A DNA stretch of 64,000 bases, taken from contig OX336345.1 of assembly GCA_946902875.1 (NCBI GenBank), forward strand, positions 5,611,395 to 5,675,394, written 5' to 3'. Under the pieces are notes generated by a model. It ran no database searches. It saw only the letters and a program-made list of their open reading frames with translations, and was not told where the DNA came from. This DNA comes from Nematopogon swammerdamellus. Its lineage: Eukaryota; Arthropoda; Insecta; Lepidoptera; Adelidae. Position 1 is the stretch's first letter; every line of letters starts with the position of its first letter. Shown here piece by piece: positions 9,918 through 21,595 of this stretch. Both the position numbers and the translations under genes were made by a program.

Positions 9918-10430
9918 CGCGCAAGCCTGTACGCAAGATAATTTATAACAAACAATCACAAGATTGTGTACTGAAATCATACTAAGATTACACCATAGTA
10001 ATAAAAAACTATTTCGAAAAAGATAAACCTCTGAAATTCCCGTTACAAAAACATAGAAATACATCAGCGACGTCGTCGGCGGCGGCTCGCCGACAGTAAC
10101 GAGGTCCCGGAGATCCCTTTCCAGGTAGAGAAGCACCCGAGTCATATTTCAAACGTCACGGATACGTTTTGGTAACTATGCACAAGATTTACTACAAAAT
10201 CCAAACTTATTTATAACTAGTTAGTCAGACGCGGTCAGACTTTGGCCATCTCTAGCGGCGCGTTTGTGAATTTTACAAATGTGTGAGATTTTGGTGTTGA
10301 ACATTATTATGGGGACTTTCGGCACACTTTGTATGACAGGAATGAACATTTTAGCAGATGTTATATTTTTTTTCGCTGCAAAAGGGATTAAGTCATGTTT
10401 CCGCTTCAATCCTCATGGGGCCCTTCCGAA
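9918..10430. other. Unassigned sequence
   Basis: No supported gene. Short open frames on both strands here lack any recognisable domain. Confidence 0.35.
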
Positions 10431-10434
10431 GCTA

Positions 10435-10545
10435 GGTAAAAGGAGCAATATTGTTTTACTATTTTTACCCGACTACGGCGAAGCCAGAAGAAAGGTTATA
10501 ATTGTATGTATGTGTATGTGTGTTCGCTTGTTTCCTCACAGAGCC
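10435..10545. repeat. Dispersed repeat end with CCCGACTACGG motif
   Basis: TTTTTACCCGACTACGGCGA followed by AGAAAGGTTATAATTGTATG and TGTG-rich sequence is typical of a moth retroposon end. A related inverted fragment (AGGCAGTCGGGTAAAAAACT) occurs at about 14541-14560. Confidence 0.45.
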
Positions 10546-10549
10546 TAAA

Positions 10550-11485
10550 TTGCTTAAGGTGGAAATAAGACTCAAACCGTGCTACCCGAGCACTGATGAA
10601 TGAACACGAACCGTTGTAAATAGGTGCGAGATTCATACTACTCGTGCGGTGGCTGATACGCCGCGCCGACGATGAAAGTTTGCGCTAAAATCACACTATT
10701 TATTAAATTTCACGTGTTGGAAAGACGGAACACAATATTTATTTCGCTACAATTGTAGGGAAAAATATTATCTATATTTCTATGAAGGTCTTGTATTGAA
10801 ACAATGTAAGCTTCTCAAGATAATTTAACTTGAATGTACAATTTTCGTACTTTTCGATATTTTTTGGAGATTTATTTAACACCTTTTCAAAGTAGTAATA
10901 TATAATTTTTTTCGCTATGTTTGTTAACTAAAGATCAATACATAACATATATTTTTTACAGATTTTTTATCTTTACCAATAGCTCAATAATTTCGTTTAA
11001 AGTTGACCTTTTGACCCTTATTCTCGCCTTAACCGCTTTCACTATATTATGGAGCATTGGCGGATTTGTGCTAGATTTTTTGAAGACGAAAGATAAAATA
11101 AGGGGCGATTTTTTTTTTCGTCTAACTAACCCAATCGAGTTATTTATCGTTATCAATAGCTTGAATTTATTGAACACCTATTTATACAAAGAATACAAAA
11201 ATTTTATATCAGAAAAATTTAAACTAAAACTAACCTATCTAACAAAATAAAACTAAACATGAACCTATAAATAAAAAAAATCTTCTAGTTCAGCTGAGGC
11301 AGCCATAGTCCCTAGGACGCTTATATTTACTGTTCCCTCTTTGAATTTCTAGGCTTATACGGCGTATGAAGAAAGCCTTGGCACGCGCGTCACCAGACTT
11401 ACTCATCAACAATTTGTTGATTCCAAAAACAACTACACAAAATGATTTAGAACTGAAGGAATAAAATCAAATATATTATAAAACC
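10550..11485. other. AT-rich stretch, one doubtful ORF
   Basis: A 109-codon open frame at 10921-11250 (+) is very AT-rich and rich in Leu/Ile/Phe, with no recognised motif. The opposite strand is also open. I judge it accidental. Nothing else is seen. Confidence 0.4.
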
Positions 11486-11486
11486 C

Positions 11487-11560
11487 AACTACAAAAATAA
11501 AAAGGAATTTTATTTTTGTAGTTGGAATTGATCGAACAGAGCATTTTCGATCAACTTTTG
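11487..11560. repeat. Two adjacent short hairpins
   Basis: CCAACTACAAAAATAAAAA (from ~11487) is followed by its inverted copy TTTTATTTTTGTAGTTGG to ~11526. Directly after it, TTGATCGAA and TTCGATCAA form a second, smaller stem to ~11559. Confidence 0.65.
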
Positions 11561-12092
11561 TTTTATTTCCTTAATTTTTTTTAATCCAAAAAAATCTGGA
11601 AATTAAAAATAACAAATTCACGATCCATTATAGCTGAGCCATATTAATATACATTATACTGAGGCAACTCATGAATAATTGTAGAGAAAGGGATTTCGAT
11701 CTGGTTCCATAATTTCACAAAGACCATTATTGTGACCACCAATTATTTCGTGAAACGACTCGCCGGTTTTCGTAATGGAGAGCAGGCGAGCAGTCCGCAA
11801 AAAGATATTCCGCCGACACAGGACCAACATAATGGTCATTTCATATGCTTTGTATCAACCGACCTGAAGCCTATTTGCTTTAATAGCAGCCTCCGGCGCC
11901 GGCGCCGGCGCACTGGCAGATCATCTTTGACGTCTACAAGCCGCTATGGTCATGGCAATTCGATGATTGTATTCTAATGCGGGCTCGTGTTTGTCTGTAG
12001 GAGAAAACATTTCTTCTCTAACGTATTCTAGAATTAAATTGAATTAGCTGCCTACGCTCAGAGATCGAGATAAATCTATTACACGCATACAT
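11561..12092. other. Unassigned sequence with GGCGCC repeat
   Basis: It holds a short (GGCGCC)n tract near 11895-11912 and an A/T-rich flank. No gene was recognised. Confidence 0.35.
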
Positions 12093-12430
12093 TCATACAT
12101 ACATACATATCACACATGCTGAATCCCGACAATCGGGGTAGGCAGAGTAATCCGTGTTGTGCTGCAAGAACTCTGGCAAATTACAGCACAACACCGACGA
12201 CCACGTTTCGCAAAGTATTCGAACAAGATTAAATCGAACCCACCTCAAGCAGCAAGTAAGGCACGAAGACCCACCCGCTGCATGACTCGGTGGAAGTACC
12301 GTGCCAAGGTGAGAGGTGGAGAGCCTGTCGCCCTTTAGCATGGCATCTTGTCCTTATCCCTTAGCCGCCTTTTACGACATGCGCGGGGAGAGATGCAGTG
12401 GGGCTATTCTTTTTAAGTACCGGCCCCACA
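12093..12430 (-). repeat. TATG-tailed dispersed element, near full length
   Basis: On the - strand the element starts near 12430 with GTGGGGCCGGTACTTAAAAA and GAATAGCCCCACTGCATCTC, passes GTCGTAAAAGGCGGCTAAGG, and ends at the (TATG)n-type tail at ~12093-12112. Tail and length (~340 bp) suggest a truncated or non-autonomous retroposon. Its first ~100 bp are identical in kind to the head of SINE subfamily c. Confidence 0.75.
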
Positions 12431-12431
12431 T

Positions 12432-12556
12432 TTTCATTGAATAGAATAAAATAGAATAGAATATACCTACTTTATTGCTTTCCAATACAAAATTGTACAA
12501 AAAGCGGAGTTATAGTGTCACGCCTGTTTACCAGTTGGGTAGGCAGAGACAACGGA
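12432..12556 (-). repeat. Retroposon ends, incl. LINE ORF tail fragment
   Basis: The AATAGAATAGAATA-type end at ~12440-12500 belongs with the AAAGGCGGACTTATC family. At 12519-12556 (-) lies a fragment of the LINE ORF tail seen at 40567 and 53088 (residues SAYPTGKQA then a stop). Confidence 0.5.
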
Positions 12557-12751
12557 CCTCCGAAGAAGATAAATCTATTTTCTCATACACATTTCTCGTA
12601 CACTCATATTATTGGAGATTACTTACCAGCGTATTCTGCGCACTTTTCGGGTGACCTTTTGAACTTCATTCTACATTTTTGGAAGAGTGCCTGCGTGCTG
12701 TCTTTCTCTGCTATTGCGTTTTGTGTTCTGCCGCTCGCCCGTGTAAACTTT

Positions 12752-13124
12752 TTTTTTATTGAAACTGACACGGTTGGCTACATCACCTACAACATCCGTG
12801 ATGTCAGCCCATAACACCGGGTGAACTTAGTGCCATGTCAGTACTTCCCTTCATTTCATGTCGGCTACACTGAACTGGACGGAAAACACGAACTATTTAC
12901 ATAGCCGTTTCGACCGACGTTTCGCTCAGTGCAGTTGTACCAACCCGGCCAGGATAAACCCTACCACCTAGTAAGGTAAGAAGGGAAGGGACCTACAGTT
13001 TGACGTGGAATCCGAACCACGGTCAGCCTCTAACAGTCGAGCGGTCACCCATCCAAGTACTGACCGCGCTCAGCGTTGCTTAACTACAGTCGACCGACCG
13101 CACCACTGAGCTACCGAGGCTGAG
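12752..13124 (-). mobile_element. 5S-headed SINE, subfamily a, full length
   Basis: The tail T-run is at 12752-12760 and the head at ~13124 (- strand). The head has GGTAGCTCAGTGGTGCGG, then a 5S-like block with GTACTTGGATGGGTGACCGC. The core has TTACTAGGTGGTAGGG and the tail variant is GACATGAAATGAAGGG. It is one of the best-preserved copies and useful as a reference. Confidence 0.9.
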
Positions 13125-14590
13125 ACTGCTAGTGATCAGTCCAAAATATCGTCCTAAAAGTCAGTGAAAAGAACCCAACCATGCTTAGCCCAATGTTGCT
13201 GAGCTGTATCCAATTTTAATTTGATAAAGACACTTTTTGTGACACAAGTCTTCTGGTAGATTTAATCCTGGACAAAAAGAAAGATACGAGGTAAAATAAG
13301 ATACAGGAATCCAGGCGGACGTAATCGAGACCAAAAAGCTAGAAGAAACACTGAGATCCTACTAGATGAGCTGTTCTCATACATCACTACCGAAAAGACA
13401 CGTCACCGACCAAATCAGCTTATCAGCTGAGTTCAAAGTGACTGATGATTGTGATGCTCACATTATCGACTTATGTCCGCAAATATGCTAGTGAGGAGCG
13501 TTAGCGTATTCCTAGCATGATATGGCTTATAAACAATCTCTTTGAATGTATTTTGCTTTTAATTTGGAAATGATTTGTGTGTGTGTTTGTCGAATTTACA
13601 TTTGTTCTTTTTTTTTTTTTGTTGATAAACCTGAGTGCCTCGAAACAGGCGAAAGCCCAGTGGTGCACTCGGGACATATGTGGTTTTGTTTTCTGTGTAT
13701 ACCCTTCTCCTCTTTCTTTTCTAAACCTTTTGTGATACTAACCTAGATTTAAGAAAATGAAATTGTTACTAACCTTCTAAACAATAAAAAAATTGGAATT
13801 AGAAATTATTCGTGATGACAAATTGCATGTGAAGGCGCTCTTGTGTACCGGCAGGTGACATGTTTCATAGCGCCTTGCCCCTTCTAGTGTTTAGTTCGGC
13901 GAGAAGAAATATATTTTCGAGTTGAGCAAGCACAATATCACAGCGCGCCGCGAGCAGACATCGAAGATATTTCAAGCGCAGCTCTCGCTTGGCCGGGACG
14001 CCACGTGGGTTCTTCGGAGTCGCAGGTTATCTGAAAATTTCACGGTTAGTTGCATGATTGGATACAGATAGGCCGGTGTATCTCAGACGGTCTCGCGCAC
14101 TCGCTGATAGTGGGAACATTTACGGCGGAGCGAAGCGGGATGTAATATGTAGGGTCGGAATTAACGGTGAGTGGTCAGCGAAGTAACCGAATATCTATCG
14201 AGGTAACCACTCTTCGGATCTTAGTTTCTATCAACATTAAGCAGAATTCCCACACTTTTATGAAAAAATATATATGCTAATATTAGAATACATAACCAGC
14301 GCATTGATAGTCCGGTTATTTCTCGGTATCGGTAGACCAGGTTCGGCCCTCCGCCGATGGTGGAGACTCCATTTGTTTTGGTATTGATTTTACATTTTAA
14401 GTTTGTAAATATGTAAAATTAATGTTTATAAAAATGTGTGAATAAATGGATGAAATAATCAATAATAATAGAATAAAAACAAAAGAGTCGACTGCGTAAA
14501 AAAAATCTAGCTTACACATAAAAAACATTACCCCCCTTCTAAGGCAGTCGGGTAAAAAACTCTTTATTAAATAAATACCAATAACAAAAC
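13125..14590. other. Unassigned; GC-richer patch 13860-14240
   Basis: Mostly AT-rich with no recognised gene. The patch at 13860-14240 is GC-richer and contains AACGGTGAGTGG near 14163, which fits a 5' splice donor, so an untranslated first exon is possible. No coding frame or promoter motif supports that further. Confidence 0.3.
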
Positions 14591-14599
14591 TACACAAAA

Positions 14600-14690
14600 T
14601 ATAACGAAATTAAATAAGCAACATTAGCACGCGAAGGCGGACTTATCATCACTAATAAAAAGACAATAAATAGGTATTAATTTTGTTCCA
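14600..14690. repeat. Degraded AAAGGCGGACTTATC-family repeat
   Basis: GCGAAGGCGGACTTATCATC at ~14631 with a degenerate flank matches the repeat at 9065-9215. No ORF. Confidence 0.45.
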
Positions 14691-16158
14691 GAGAAAGAAG
14701 TTTAGTACATAATATGTAAGTCACATTAATTCCAAACAATAAAAAAAAGCTCTATAAGATTTCTTGCCCGGTTCTTCCTTAAACATTGCATTGCTGCAAG
14801 ACAAAACAAAAATGATGACGAACCATAGTGAATATGCGTTTCTCAAAGAAATATTGTAAATCTTGTGTGTTCTTTATGGCGAAATAACTATCTGAATCTA
14901 AATCTCAACCGCCGTTGCTGCTCTTAACAAAGGCTCTTGAGTACAAATGAACATATATTATTCTTTATAACATAATATAATAAATAACATATATTTAGAT
15001 ATTTTAACACAGATTATCTATCCAATGTTTGTTTAAATTTTCAATAAATTGTTGACTGTCGGTGGTATTCTTTCTTCTTTGACGCTTCTTGGGAATATTG
15101 AGACAAGTTCGACGTAGTTCGAAGTCTGGCAGTTGTACTAGATGTGTATCGGTTCGGGACCTTTAGATTCCCAACAGACGGACTATCTCGCGCACCTCTC
15201 TGCGATCTAGGAATGGTCCGGAAGCGTGAGTCCGCTCCGTTTGCCTGCCACGATGACCGATTCCAACTTAGGTCTGACTGCACGACACGTGGGTACGGAA
15301 TGATAGAACGAACTTACATAGGCGCACGCACACGCGAGCAGCGTGTGAAGAAGAATAAAGTCGAGGTTAGTGCAGATATTAGGACAGGAAAGTAATAACA
15401 CGCAATGTAATAATAAATATTTTATTACAAACCTTACAAAACTCTACGTATACAAATTCATAAATCAGTACCTACTAAAGACGAGTATATCATAAACAAA
15501 AGAATGGAAGAGCTTTTAATTTTAATTCAGTTATTAGTTTGCTTATAATACCTATGTCTTTTTTCTTTATGTGTTTAATAATATTACTGTAATTATGTTT
15601 TAATAAAAAATAAACAAAATGAACATGCATACATACATAATACGTACCTTATTTAAAAACAGAGCAAGTGCTAAGATAATGTTTCTAGATAGGATGTAGA
15701 GAAAATAAAATAGCTTTCCGCCCATCAGGCGGCCGACTTTGCCGTCCCTGAAATCGACAAGTCTTGTTCGTGTGTACGACAAGAGTGTGCGCGAGACAAG
15801 TGTGCACGCGCACTATTATCGAACCGGATCCACACGTTCGTCAAGTGAAACACATTAGGATCATTTCTCTCTAATTGCTGGATTGGATTTGGCCACACTC
15901 AAGTGGTTTCTGTTACGTAGGTAGCTTGTCGTTAGGAGGAACTAACTTTTGTATGTTTCTAATCATACTTTAGTTGCGCTCAGCCAGACGCAGTTAGGAA
16001 ATAAGAATTATAGATAAATAGATAGACGCCCTTTAAAAGTTAAATAAAAATTTAATAAAATTAATTTCGTCCATCTCCACCGGCCCAATCGCACCCGTAG
16101 ATACCACAAGCCAAGAGTTTCCTCGGCGGAGGCCAGAAACTCAAAGGAGCAACACAAC
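14691..16158. other. Unassigned sequence
   Basis: AT-rich with a GC-richer section at about 15120-15370 that is open on both strands but shows no domain. TTCGTCCATCTCCACCGGCCC near 16068 has a relative near 31304, so part of this is dispersed repeat. No supported gene. Confidence 0.35.
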
Positions 16159-16470
16159 CGTGTGGGGCCGGTACTTTAAAAGAATAGCCCCACTGCATCT
16201 CTCCCCGTGTATGTCGTAAAAGGTGACTAACCTTCTTATATTACTAGGTGGTAGAGTTTAACCCGCCCGGGTTGATATCACCGCACTGAATGAAAGGTCG
16301 GTCGAAACGGCTATGTAAATACTCGTAGTTTGTGTTTTCCGTCCAGTTCCGTGTAGCCGGCACGACCGAAGGGAAGCACTGACGTGGCACCAAGTTCACC
16401 CGGTGTTATGGGCTGACATCACGGATGTTGTAGGTGATGTAGCCAATCGTGTCAGTTTCCATAAAAAAAA
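16159..16470 (+). mobile_element. SINE subfamily c, TATG-element head
   Basis: The head (16159-16230) is the start of the TATG-tailed element (GTGTGGGGCCGGTACTTTAA, ATAGCCCCACTGCATCTCTC). It joins the SINE core at TTCTTATATTACTAGGTGGT, followed by the tail with GCACGACCGAAGGGAAGC and an A-run ending at 16470. Flanking AACACAAC/AACACAAG may be a short target duplication. Confidence 0.8.
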
Positions 16471-16855
16471 ACACAAGCTAGAGTATTTGCTTTTCAATAA
16501 GTTGGAATGGCGCCGCTGTGCGTTTGCGCGACAGCGAACACAACATTTCACACGTCAAGCGGGCGTCCGGAGTCCGGAGGTCATGTTCCTTCACTCAGCC
16601 CGACGAGCAGACGACCAAATTGAATCGTGATGCAACCAGATTGTTATCCGGGCCGCGGACCCGTGTTTGCTTATAAAGCGGATTGGCAAATCATCTTTTT
16701 TGATGTTTTATTCCGAAGCGATGCTCGCCACGAGCTGGGATATCTCAGACGTTTTGTTTGTCGGATTTCATTTTAGTTGCGACCGCCTCTAAATTTGTAT
16801 CAGATAGTGTTTTGTACAATTAGTTATATAAAAACTTGACATTTTTCAAAATAAT
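16471..16855. other. Unassigned sequence
   Basis: No recognised gene or repeat copy. Confidence 0.35.
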
Positions 16856-17175
16856 TTTGTCAGTTTCTGCCCAGATACAGATTTCGTTTCACATATTTAG
16901 TACCTAATACTGAGCCCTGTCGAACACCCATTTTTATTTTACCTGGATCGATACCTTTCTTATTTCCTTCTAAAATGACCTGTCACTGTCCACCCACGGT
17001 CTGATAAAAATTACTTAGCATATGATATTGACCACTAACTCCATATTTATCAAATTTGCGCAAAATAAGTCTATCCTCTAGCTAGAACATGAAATGCTTT
17101 CGACAAGTCACAGAATATACCTACAGAGTTTTTCCTCTTGTCAATACTACGAGTAGTTCAAGGGCTGGTTCACTA
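16856..17175 (-). pseudogene. LINE reverse transcriptase remnant (jockey/CR1 type)
   Basis: On the - strand, 17086-17109 reads DLSKAFHVL, matching the RT block that holds the first catalytic Asp. Further on, 16898-16931 reads GVRQGSVLGT, matching the GxPQGSxLGP block. Between them, fragments such as KYGVSG fit the expected spacing. Several stops and frameshifts break the frame, so this is a dead LINE. Family level is jockey/CR1-like by motif only. Confidence 0.75.
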
Positions 17176-17884
17176 TTAAAATACAAACGTTTTTCACAAA
17201 AGTTTTAGTGCTTATTCAGTGCATGTACGAAAATTGTCTGTATTTATTCGTATGATATTCTTAACTTAGGCGGTACTTGTTCTGTAATTTAGTTGATATG
17301 ACATTTGATATTGACATGCCTCTAATGACCTCAGTAGATACTGAGCCTTGAGTCTTTAAAATTGCCTATCAATGTTATTCATTAAGGAACTTCTTCGGAA
17401 ATCTACATAGTTCATACGATCATTATTATGACTAACAGCGGTTATTATGTCTCATAATGATAAGAAATGGATAAACTGTGAACAGTGGACTACTGTATGT
17501 TTCCAGTTGCATAGAGTTTCCTTTCATTTGCTAAATAGAGCAGCATTGTGAGGCTATGATATTTAAATAGTTCGCAGGATTTTACAACTCATGTGACGTC
17601 ATGTGCGATAGCTTCTCTTCATCAAAAATATTCGTCATACATAACAATATTTTCTTATTCCGTTGCCTGATTGATGATGCTCTTTGAAAATATTTGTATC
17701 TACTTTGGAATATCATAGTTAGAGAGTTGTCTGCATAAATAAAGCAAAACAACCAGTATTGCAAATAATATTGGCGAAACACTTTTTTTTGCGCACAATT
17801 TTTAGGAAAAACTGTTTTTAAGAGAACTTTTCAGTTCAGTTTATTTAATAATCCAGTCGCCAATTTTTATCAACTTAATCTATA
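17176..17884. other. Unassigned, possibly older LINE sequence
   Basis: This is the 5' side of the RT remnant on its strand. No further domain could be read. AT-rich. Confidence 0.3.
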
Positions 17885-18012
17885 AGCACGGCGTGAAAGA
17901 ATGGGCAAGAAAACTCGCGTGCAGAGCAAACAAAACAAAGAACAAAGAAAAATATATTATAGGAGCGCGCAAAGGTATAATGTAGTGATTTCTTTCAGTC
18001 AATAAGCAAACA
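17885..18012. repeat. Degraded AAAGGCGGACTTATC-family repeat
   Basis: AGGAGCGCGCAAAGG followed by GTGATTTCTTTCAGTCAATA corresponds to the repeat at 9065-9215, with the central motif decayed. Confidence 0.45.
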
Positions 18013-18224
18013 TTTCAAAATTTTATTTTAAAGTACCTAGGTAAGTATTAATTTACTGTCCCCTTACTCTACGCGCTGCCTTTCTCCGTATTTATAATTT
18101 ATAAAGAAATGAAATATATTTTGTTACATTAATTAAAATTGCTCTGTTGTGTGTATGAATTTTCGCTTATAACTCAAAAAAGACTCATCATAGTCGCTTG
18201 CGGTGCAGTACCTTCTTCGAAAAA

Positions 18225-18350
18225 GAACAAACTCTACCTGAAAGCAGCTCGGCTCTCTTAGGAACTTAATGTTTTCGAGAAAGTACAACGTTAACCTGAA
18301 TGAAGCTCGGCCTTCGGTTTCGCCCCTAGTGATCCACTTTCTTCCAGTGA
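18225..18350 (-). repeat. Isolated units of the GGCCGAAGGCC minisatellite
   Basis: Two degenerate units in the - orientation (ACCTGAATGAAGCTCGGCCT followed by TCGGTTTCGCCCCTAG) match the arrays at 19865-20680 and 21270-21595. Confidence 0.5.
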
Positions 18351-19060
18351 GTATATTATACCTATAGTTTACGTGATGTTATACCTATAGTTTACCTATA
18401 GTTTACCAATAGTAGCGGATGAAAGCTACATATACAGAAGATATTTTACGTTGAAGTCCGATTTGTTTTTAAACCGAACCTACGAGTATTATTATGTAGG
18501 CAAATTCTTTCGATATTCACAAGTAAACAAGACTGTTGGCTGCGTACCTACCGAACATAAAACTATCGGATGGCCTACCCACTTTCACTATCCCAGATCC
18601 CTCCGTCACAAAAACATCCGACAGACGAATCGAGAAAACGAATTGAGACATGGGAATCTGAGCTCGGACAACGGATAAATCAAAATAGAACTGTTGTCAC
18701 GAGCTCCACAAAAAATGTGGGAAAACGACGCCATTCCGGCCGGCCGGTCTACGTCCGTCCCCGAGATTGGGTTCACGCCATAGAGATAGGAAAACAGAGA
18801 GGTCGTTGTATTATTTAGACTTGTTTTTGTTTAATAACATTTATTACAAGCTTTTATTTACTTCATTTGTTAGTATGGATCAAATCTTGCAAATGAATTT
18901 TAAATCAGTTCCACTCAACCGATAGTGCCGCAGCAGATTTTTGCTTCTGACGAAAATGCAATCTAGTACACTCCGACACCTTCGACCCCTGCGACCCCCA
19001 TCGACTCCTCGACCCCTCTTCAATCTAAAAAACAAAACACTTAAAAAGCACAAAATAAAA
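18351..19060. other. Unassigned sequence
   Basis: A short TATACCTATAGTTTAC tandem lies at 18358-18410. Open frames at 18451-18818 show no domain. No gene supported. Confidence 0.35.
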
Positions 19061-19810
19061 TCTATACATATAATAAAATCGTAAAGGTAAGAAAGTCTGT
19101 ACATTGGATGTATTCGGAAAAAAACTAACCAGGGTGGCTTAAAATGAGATTCTGAACATGTTAGAACAGTTTTTAAAATTTTTGTTTGTTTGTTTGTTTG
19201 TCTGTACGCGCATCACGCAAAAACCACTGAACGGAATTAGACGAAACTTTGTATAGTGGCAGTTTATATGCCGGGTTAACATAATACGTAAAAAAAAATA
19301 ACAAAAATAAAAAAAAAATTAAACAATTATAAACATTATTGCGCGTTTCAAATCACGTAGTCCAAAGTACATAATTATATCTTGAGAACTGGCAGCAAAT
19401 ACAATTTGAATAAAATATCCATTCGAAATTCAAAAATAAGTAGATACAACGAAAATGACAGTTCTTCTTTTTTATAACTTGAACACAATAGTCTATACAT
19501 ATCTATTCTTTCTATACATATAATAAAATCGTAAATGCAAAAATGCCTACTTGTACGCGCATCTCGCAAAAACCACTGAACGGAATTTGACGAAACTTTT
19601 TATAGTGACAGTGGGGATTAACATAATAATTAAAAAATATAATAAAAATCACGTAATCCAAAGTAAAGGTAAAAAACAATTTCAAATGTTATGTTGACAA
19701 CGGACAACTGTCATCTCGACGTGAGCTGGCCGGTAACAAATTGTTTGATAAATAAATAATAATAATTTTAAGTCTAAGTAATGTCGCTGTCATTGGTGCA
19801 ATACAATTTA
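19061..19810 (+). mobile_element. Two Helentron-like 5' ends in series
   Basis: TCTATACATATAATAAAATC occurs at 19061 and again at 19511, each followed by a similar body including ACGCGCATC.CGCAAAAACC and ACTGAACGGAATT.GACGAAA. Such TC-starting ends fit insect Helitron/Helentron elements. The repeated start suggests nesting or a truncated first copy. No Rep/helicase ORF. Confidence 0.5.
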
Positions 19811-19864
19811 TATATCTGTTGCCCGCGACTTCGCTCGCGTGAAATTCGTATTTCAAAAAAAGAA

Positions 19865-20680
19865 AATAAGTAACTAAAGGCGGGGCCGAAGGCGGATCTG
19901 CACTCACGTAAACGATATTCTTTCTCGATGAAAGTAACTAAGGGCGAGGCGGAAGGCGGAGCTGAGTTCAGGAAGAAGAAAAAAAATTCTTGAAGAAAGT
20001 AAGTAACTAAGGGCGAGGTCGAAGGCCGAGCTCTATTCTGGAAGACCATAAACCTTCTCGAAGAAAGTAAGTAACTATCGGCGAGGCCGCAGGCCGAGCT
20101 GCGTTCAGGAAGAAGCTAAACCATCTTGAAGAAAGTAAGTAACTAAGGCGAAGCCGAAGGCCGAGCTACGTTCTGATAATTGCAAAAAAACCATCTCGAA
20201 GAAAGCAAGTAACTATGGGCGAGGCCGAGCTGCGTTCAGGAAGAAGCTAAACCATCTTGAAGAAAGTAAGTAAATAAGGCGAAGCCGAAAGCCGAGCTAC
20301 GTTCTGATAATTGAAAAACCATTTCGAAGAAAGCAAGTAACTAAGGGCGAGGCCGAAGGCCGAGCTGCGTTCAGGAAGAAGCTAAACCATCTTCAAGAAA
20401 GTAAGTAACTAAGGGCGAGGCCGAAGGCCGTGCTCTATTCGGGAAGACCTTAAACCATCTCGAAGAAAGCAAGTAACTAAGGGCGAGGCCGCAGGCCGAG
20501 CTGCGTTCATGAAGAAGGTAAACATTTTTGAAGAAAGTAAGTAACTAATGCGAGACCGAAGGCCGAGCTACGTTCTGATAAATGATAAACCATCTCGAAG
20601 AAAGCAAGTAACTAAGGCCGAGGCCGAAGGCTGAGCTGCGTTCAAGAAGAAGCTAAACCATCTCGAATAAAGTTAATTAA
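19865..20680 (+). repeat. Minisatellite, ~12 units of ~68 bp
   Basis: Units carry GAAGAAAGTAAGTAACTAAG, GGCGAGGCCGAAGGCCGAGC and TGCGTTCAGGAAGAAGCTAA. Spacing between successive AAGTAACTAA motifs is about 66-74 bp. GGCCGAAGGCC in each unit is itself a small hairpin. Units diverge by substitutions and small indels. Confidence 0.85.
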
Positions 20681-20745
20681 TATAGTTAATTTTGAGTTAA
20701 TTTAATTTAAATTTTATTATAAAGTCCACGTTTCTGACGGCAAAT

Positions 20746-21186
20746 ATACCGTGCATCCTAGAACCTCGCGGTTATTCCCGGCTGGATGGCACGAGGCCCG
20801 ATGCTATCACCTTAGTGCCATGGACTAAGGGTAGTTATTTGATGTGGGACGCCACTTGTGTTCTCACATTGGCTCCAAGTCACGTTAGGACATCTTCAAG
20901 AGCGGCTGGCGCGGCCGAGGCCGGGGCGGAGGCCTCAAACGCAACAAATATAGAAATATAATTCAAGATCGAATTTGTTGCGTTTGCGGTTAAAACCATC
21001 GGTTCCTGGAGCAGTGAAGCCAAAAGAGGCTTGGGCCTCTGCTGGTTGACGCAACTGGTGTCCCGCCATCAAGGGCTTATGTACTTCATTCAAAGGGTAA
21101 GCCTTGCCATCCAGCGGGGTAATGCCGCAAGTGCTCTAGGAACATTTGAAAATGCCCGTTTTGATAGTTATTTTAATGTTTGTTAG
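20746..21186 (+). pseudogene. Retrotransposon ORF C-terminal remnant
   Basis: One frame reads RLDGTRPDAITLVPW (from ~20779), MWDATCVLTLAPSH, then an in-frame TAA at 20959, then FVAFAVKTIGSW and QRVSLAIQRGNAASALGTF, ending at TAG 21184. This order (DGxRPDxxTLxPW, VWDxTCxDTLAPSH, VETxGPW, AIQRGNAASxxGT) is the conserved C-terminal part of ORFs from metazoan non-LTR-type elements, from my memory of the family. The internal stop and lack of upstream RT show it is a fragment. Confidence 0.75.
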
Positions 21187-21269
21187 GTAGGTTTTAATTC
21201 TTTAGTTATTAATATTACTTTTTTATTTTTATGAAATAAATAGATTGAGTAAACGATATTATATTCTGT

Positions 21270-21595
21270 CGAAGAAAGTAAGTCTTTAAGGGCGACGCCC
21301 GAAGGCGGAAGAGGGTTTTTGGTTTACCTGAACGCAGCTCGGCCTTCGGTCTCGCACTTAGTTATTTCCTTTCTTCCAGAAGGTTTATCGTCTTCCTGAA
21401 CGCAGCTCGGCCTTCGGCCTCGCCCTTACTTACTACTTTATTTGAGAAGGTTTATCGTATACCTGAAAGCAGCTCGGCCTTCGGCCTCGCCCTTAGTTAG
21501 TTACTTTCTTTGAGAAGGTTTATCGATTACCTGAACGCAGCTCGGCCTTCGGCCTCGCCCTTAGTTACTTACATTCTTCTTTGGAATACGAATTT
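21270..21595 (-). repeat. Minisatellite, inverted array of ~4-5 units
   Basis: The same unit as 19865-20680 but on the other strand (CTGAACGCAGCTCGGCCTTC, GGCCTCGCCCTTAGTTA). It ends directly at the Helentron-like terminus. Confidence 0.85.

Noticed and set aside
10921..11250. 109-codon AT-rich ORF
   Set aside because: Hydrophobic, low-complexity composition with the opposite strand also open. No start context or domain.
12093..12341. Recurring short ORF in TATG-tailed elements (also near 2146 and 38984)
   Set aside because: It recurs because the repeat recurs. Copies carry frame breaks and different ends, with no known domain.
19865..20680. A CRISPR-like repeat array
   Set aside because: Units are contiguous ~68-bp minisatellite repeats without unique spacers, in a eukaryotic transposon context.
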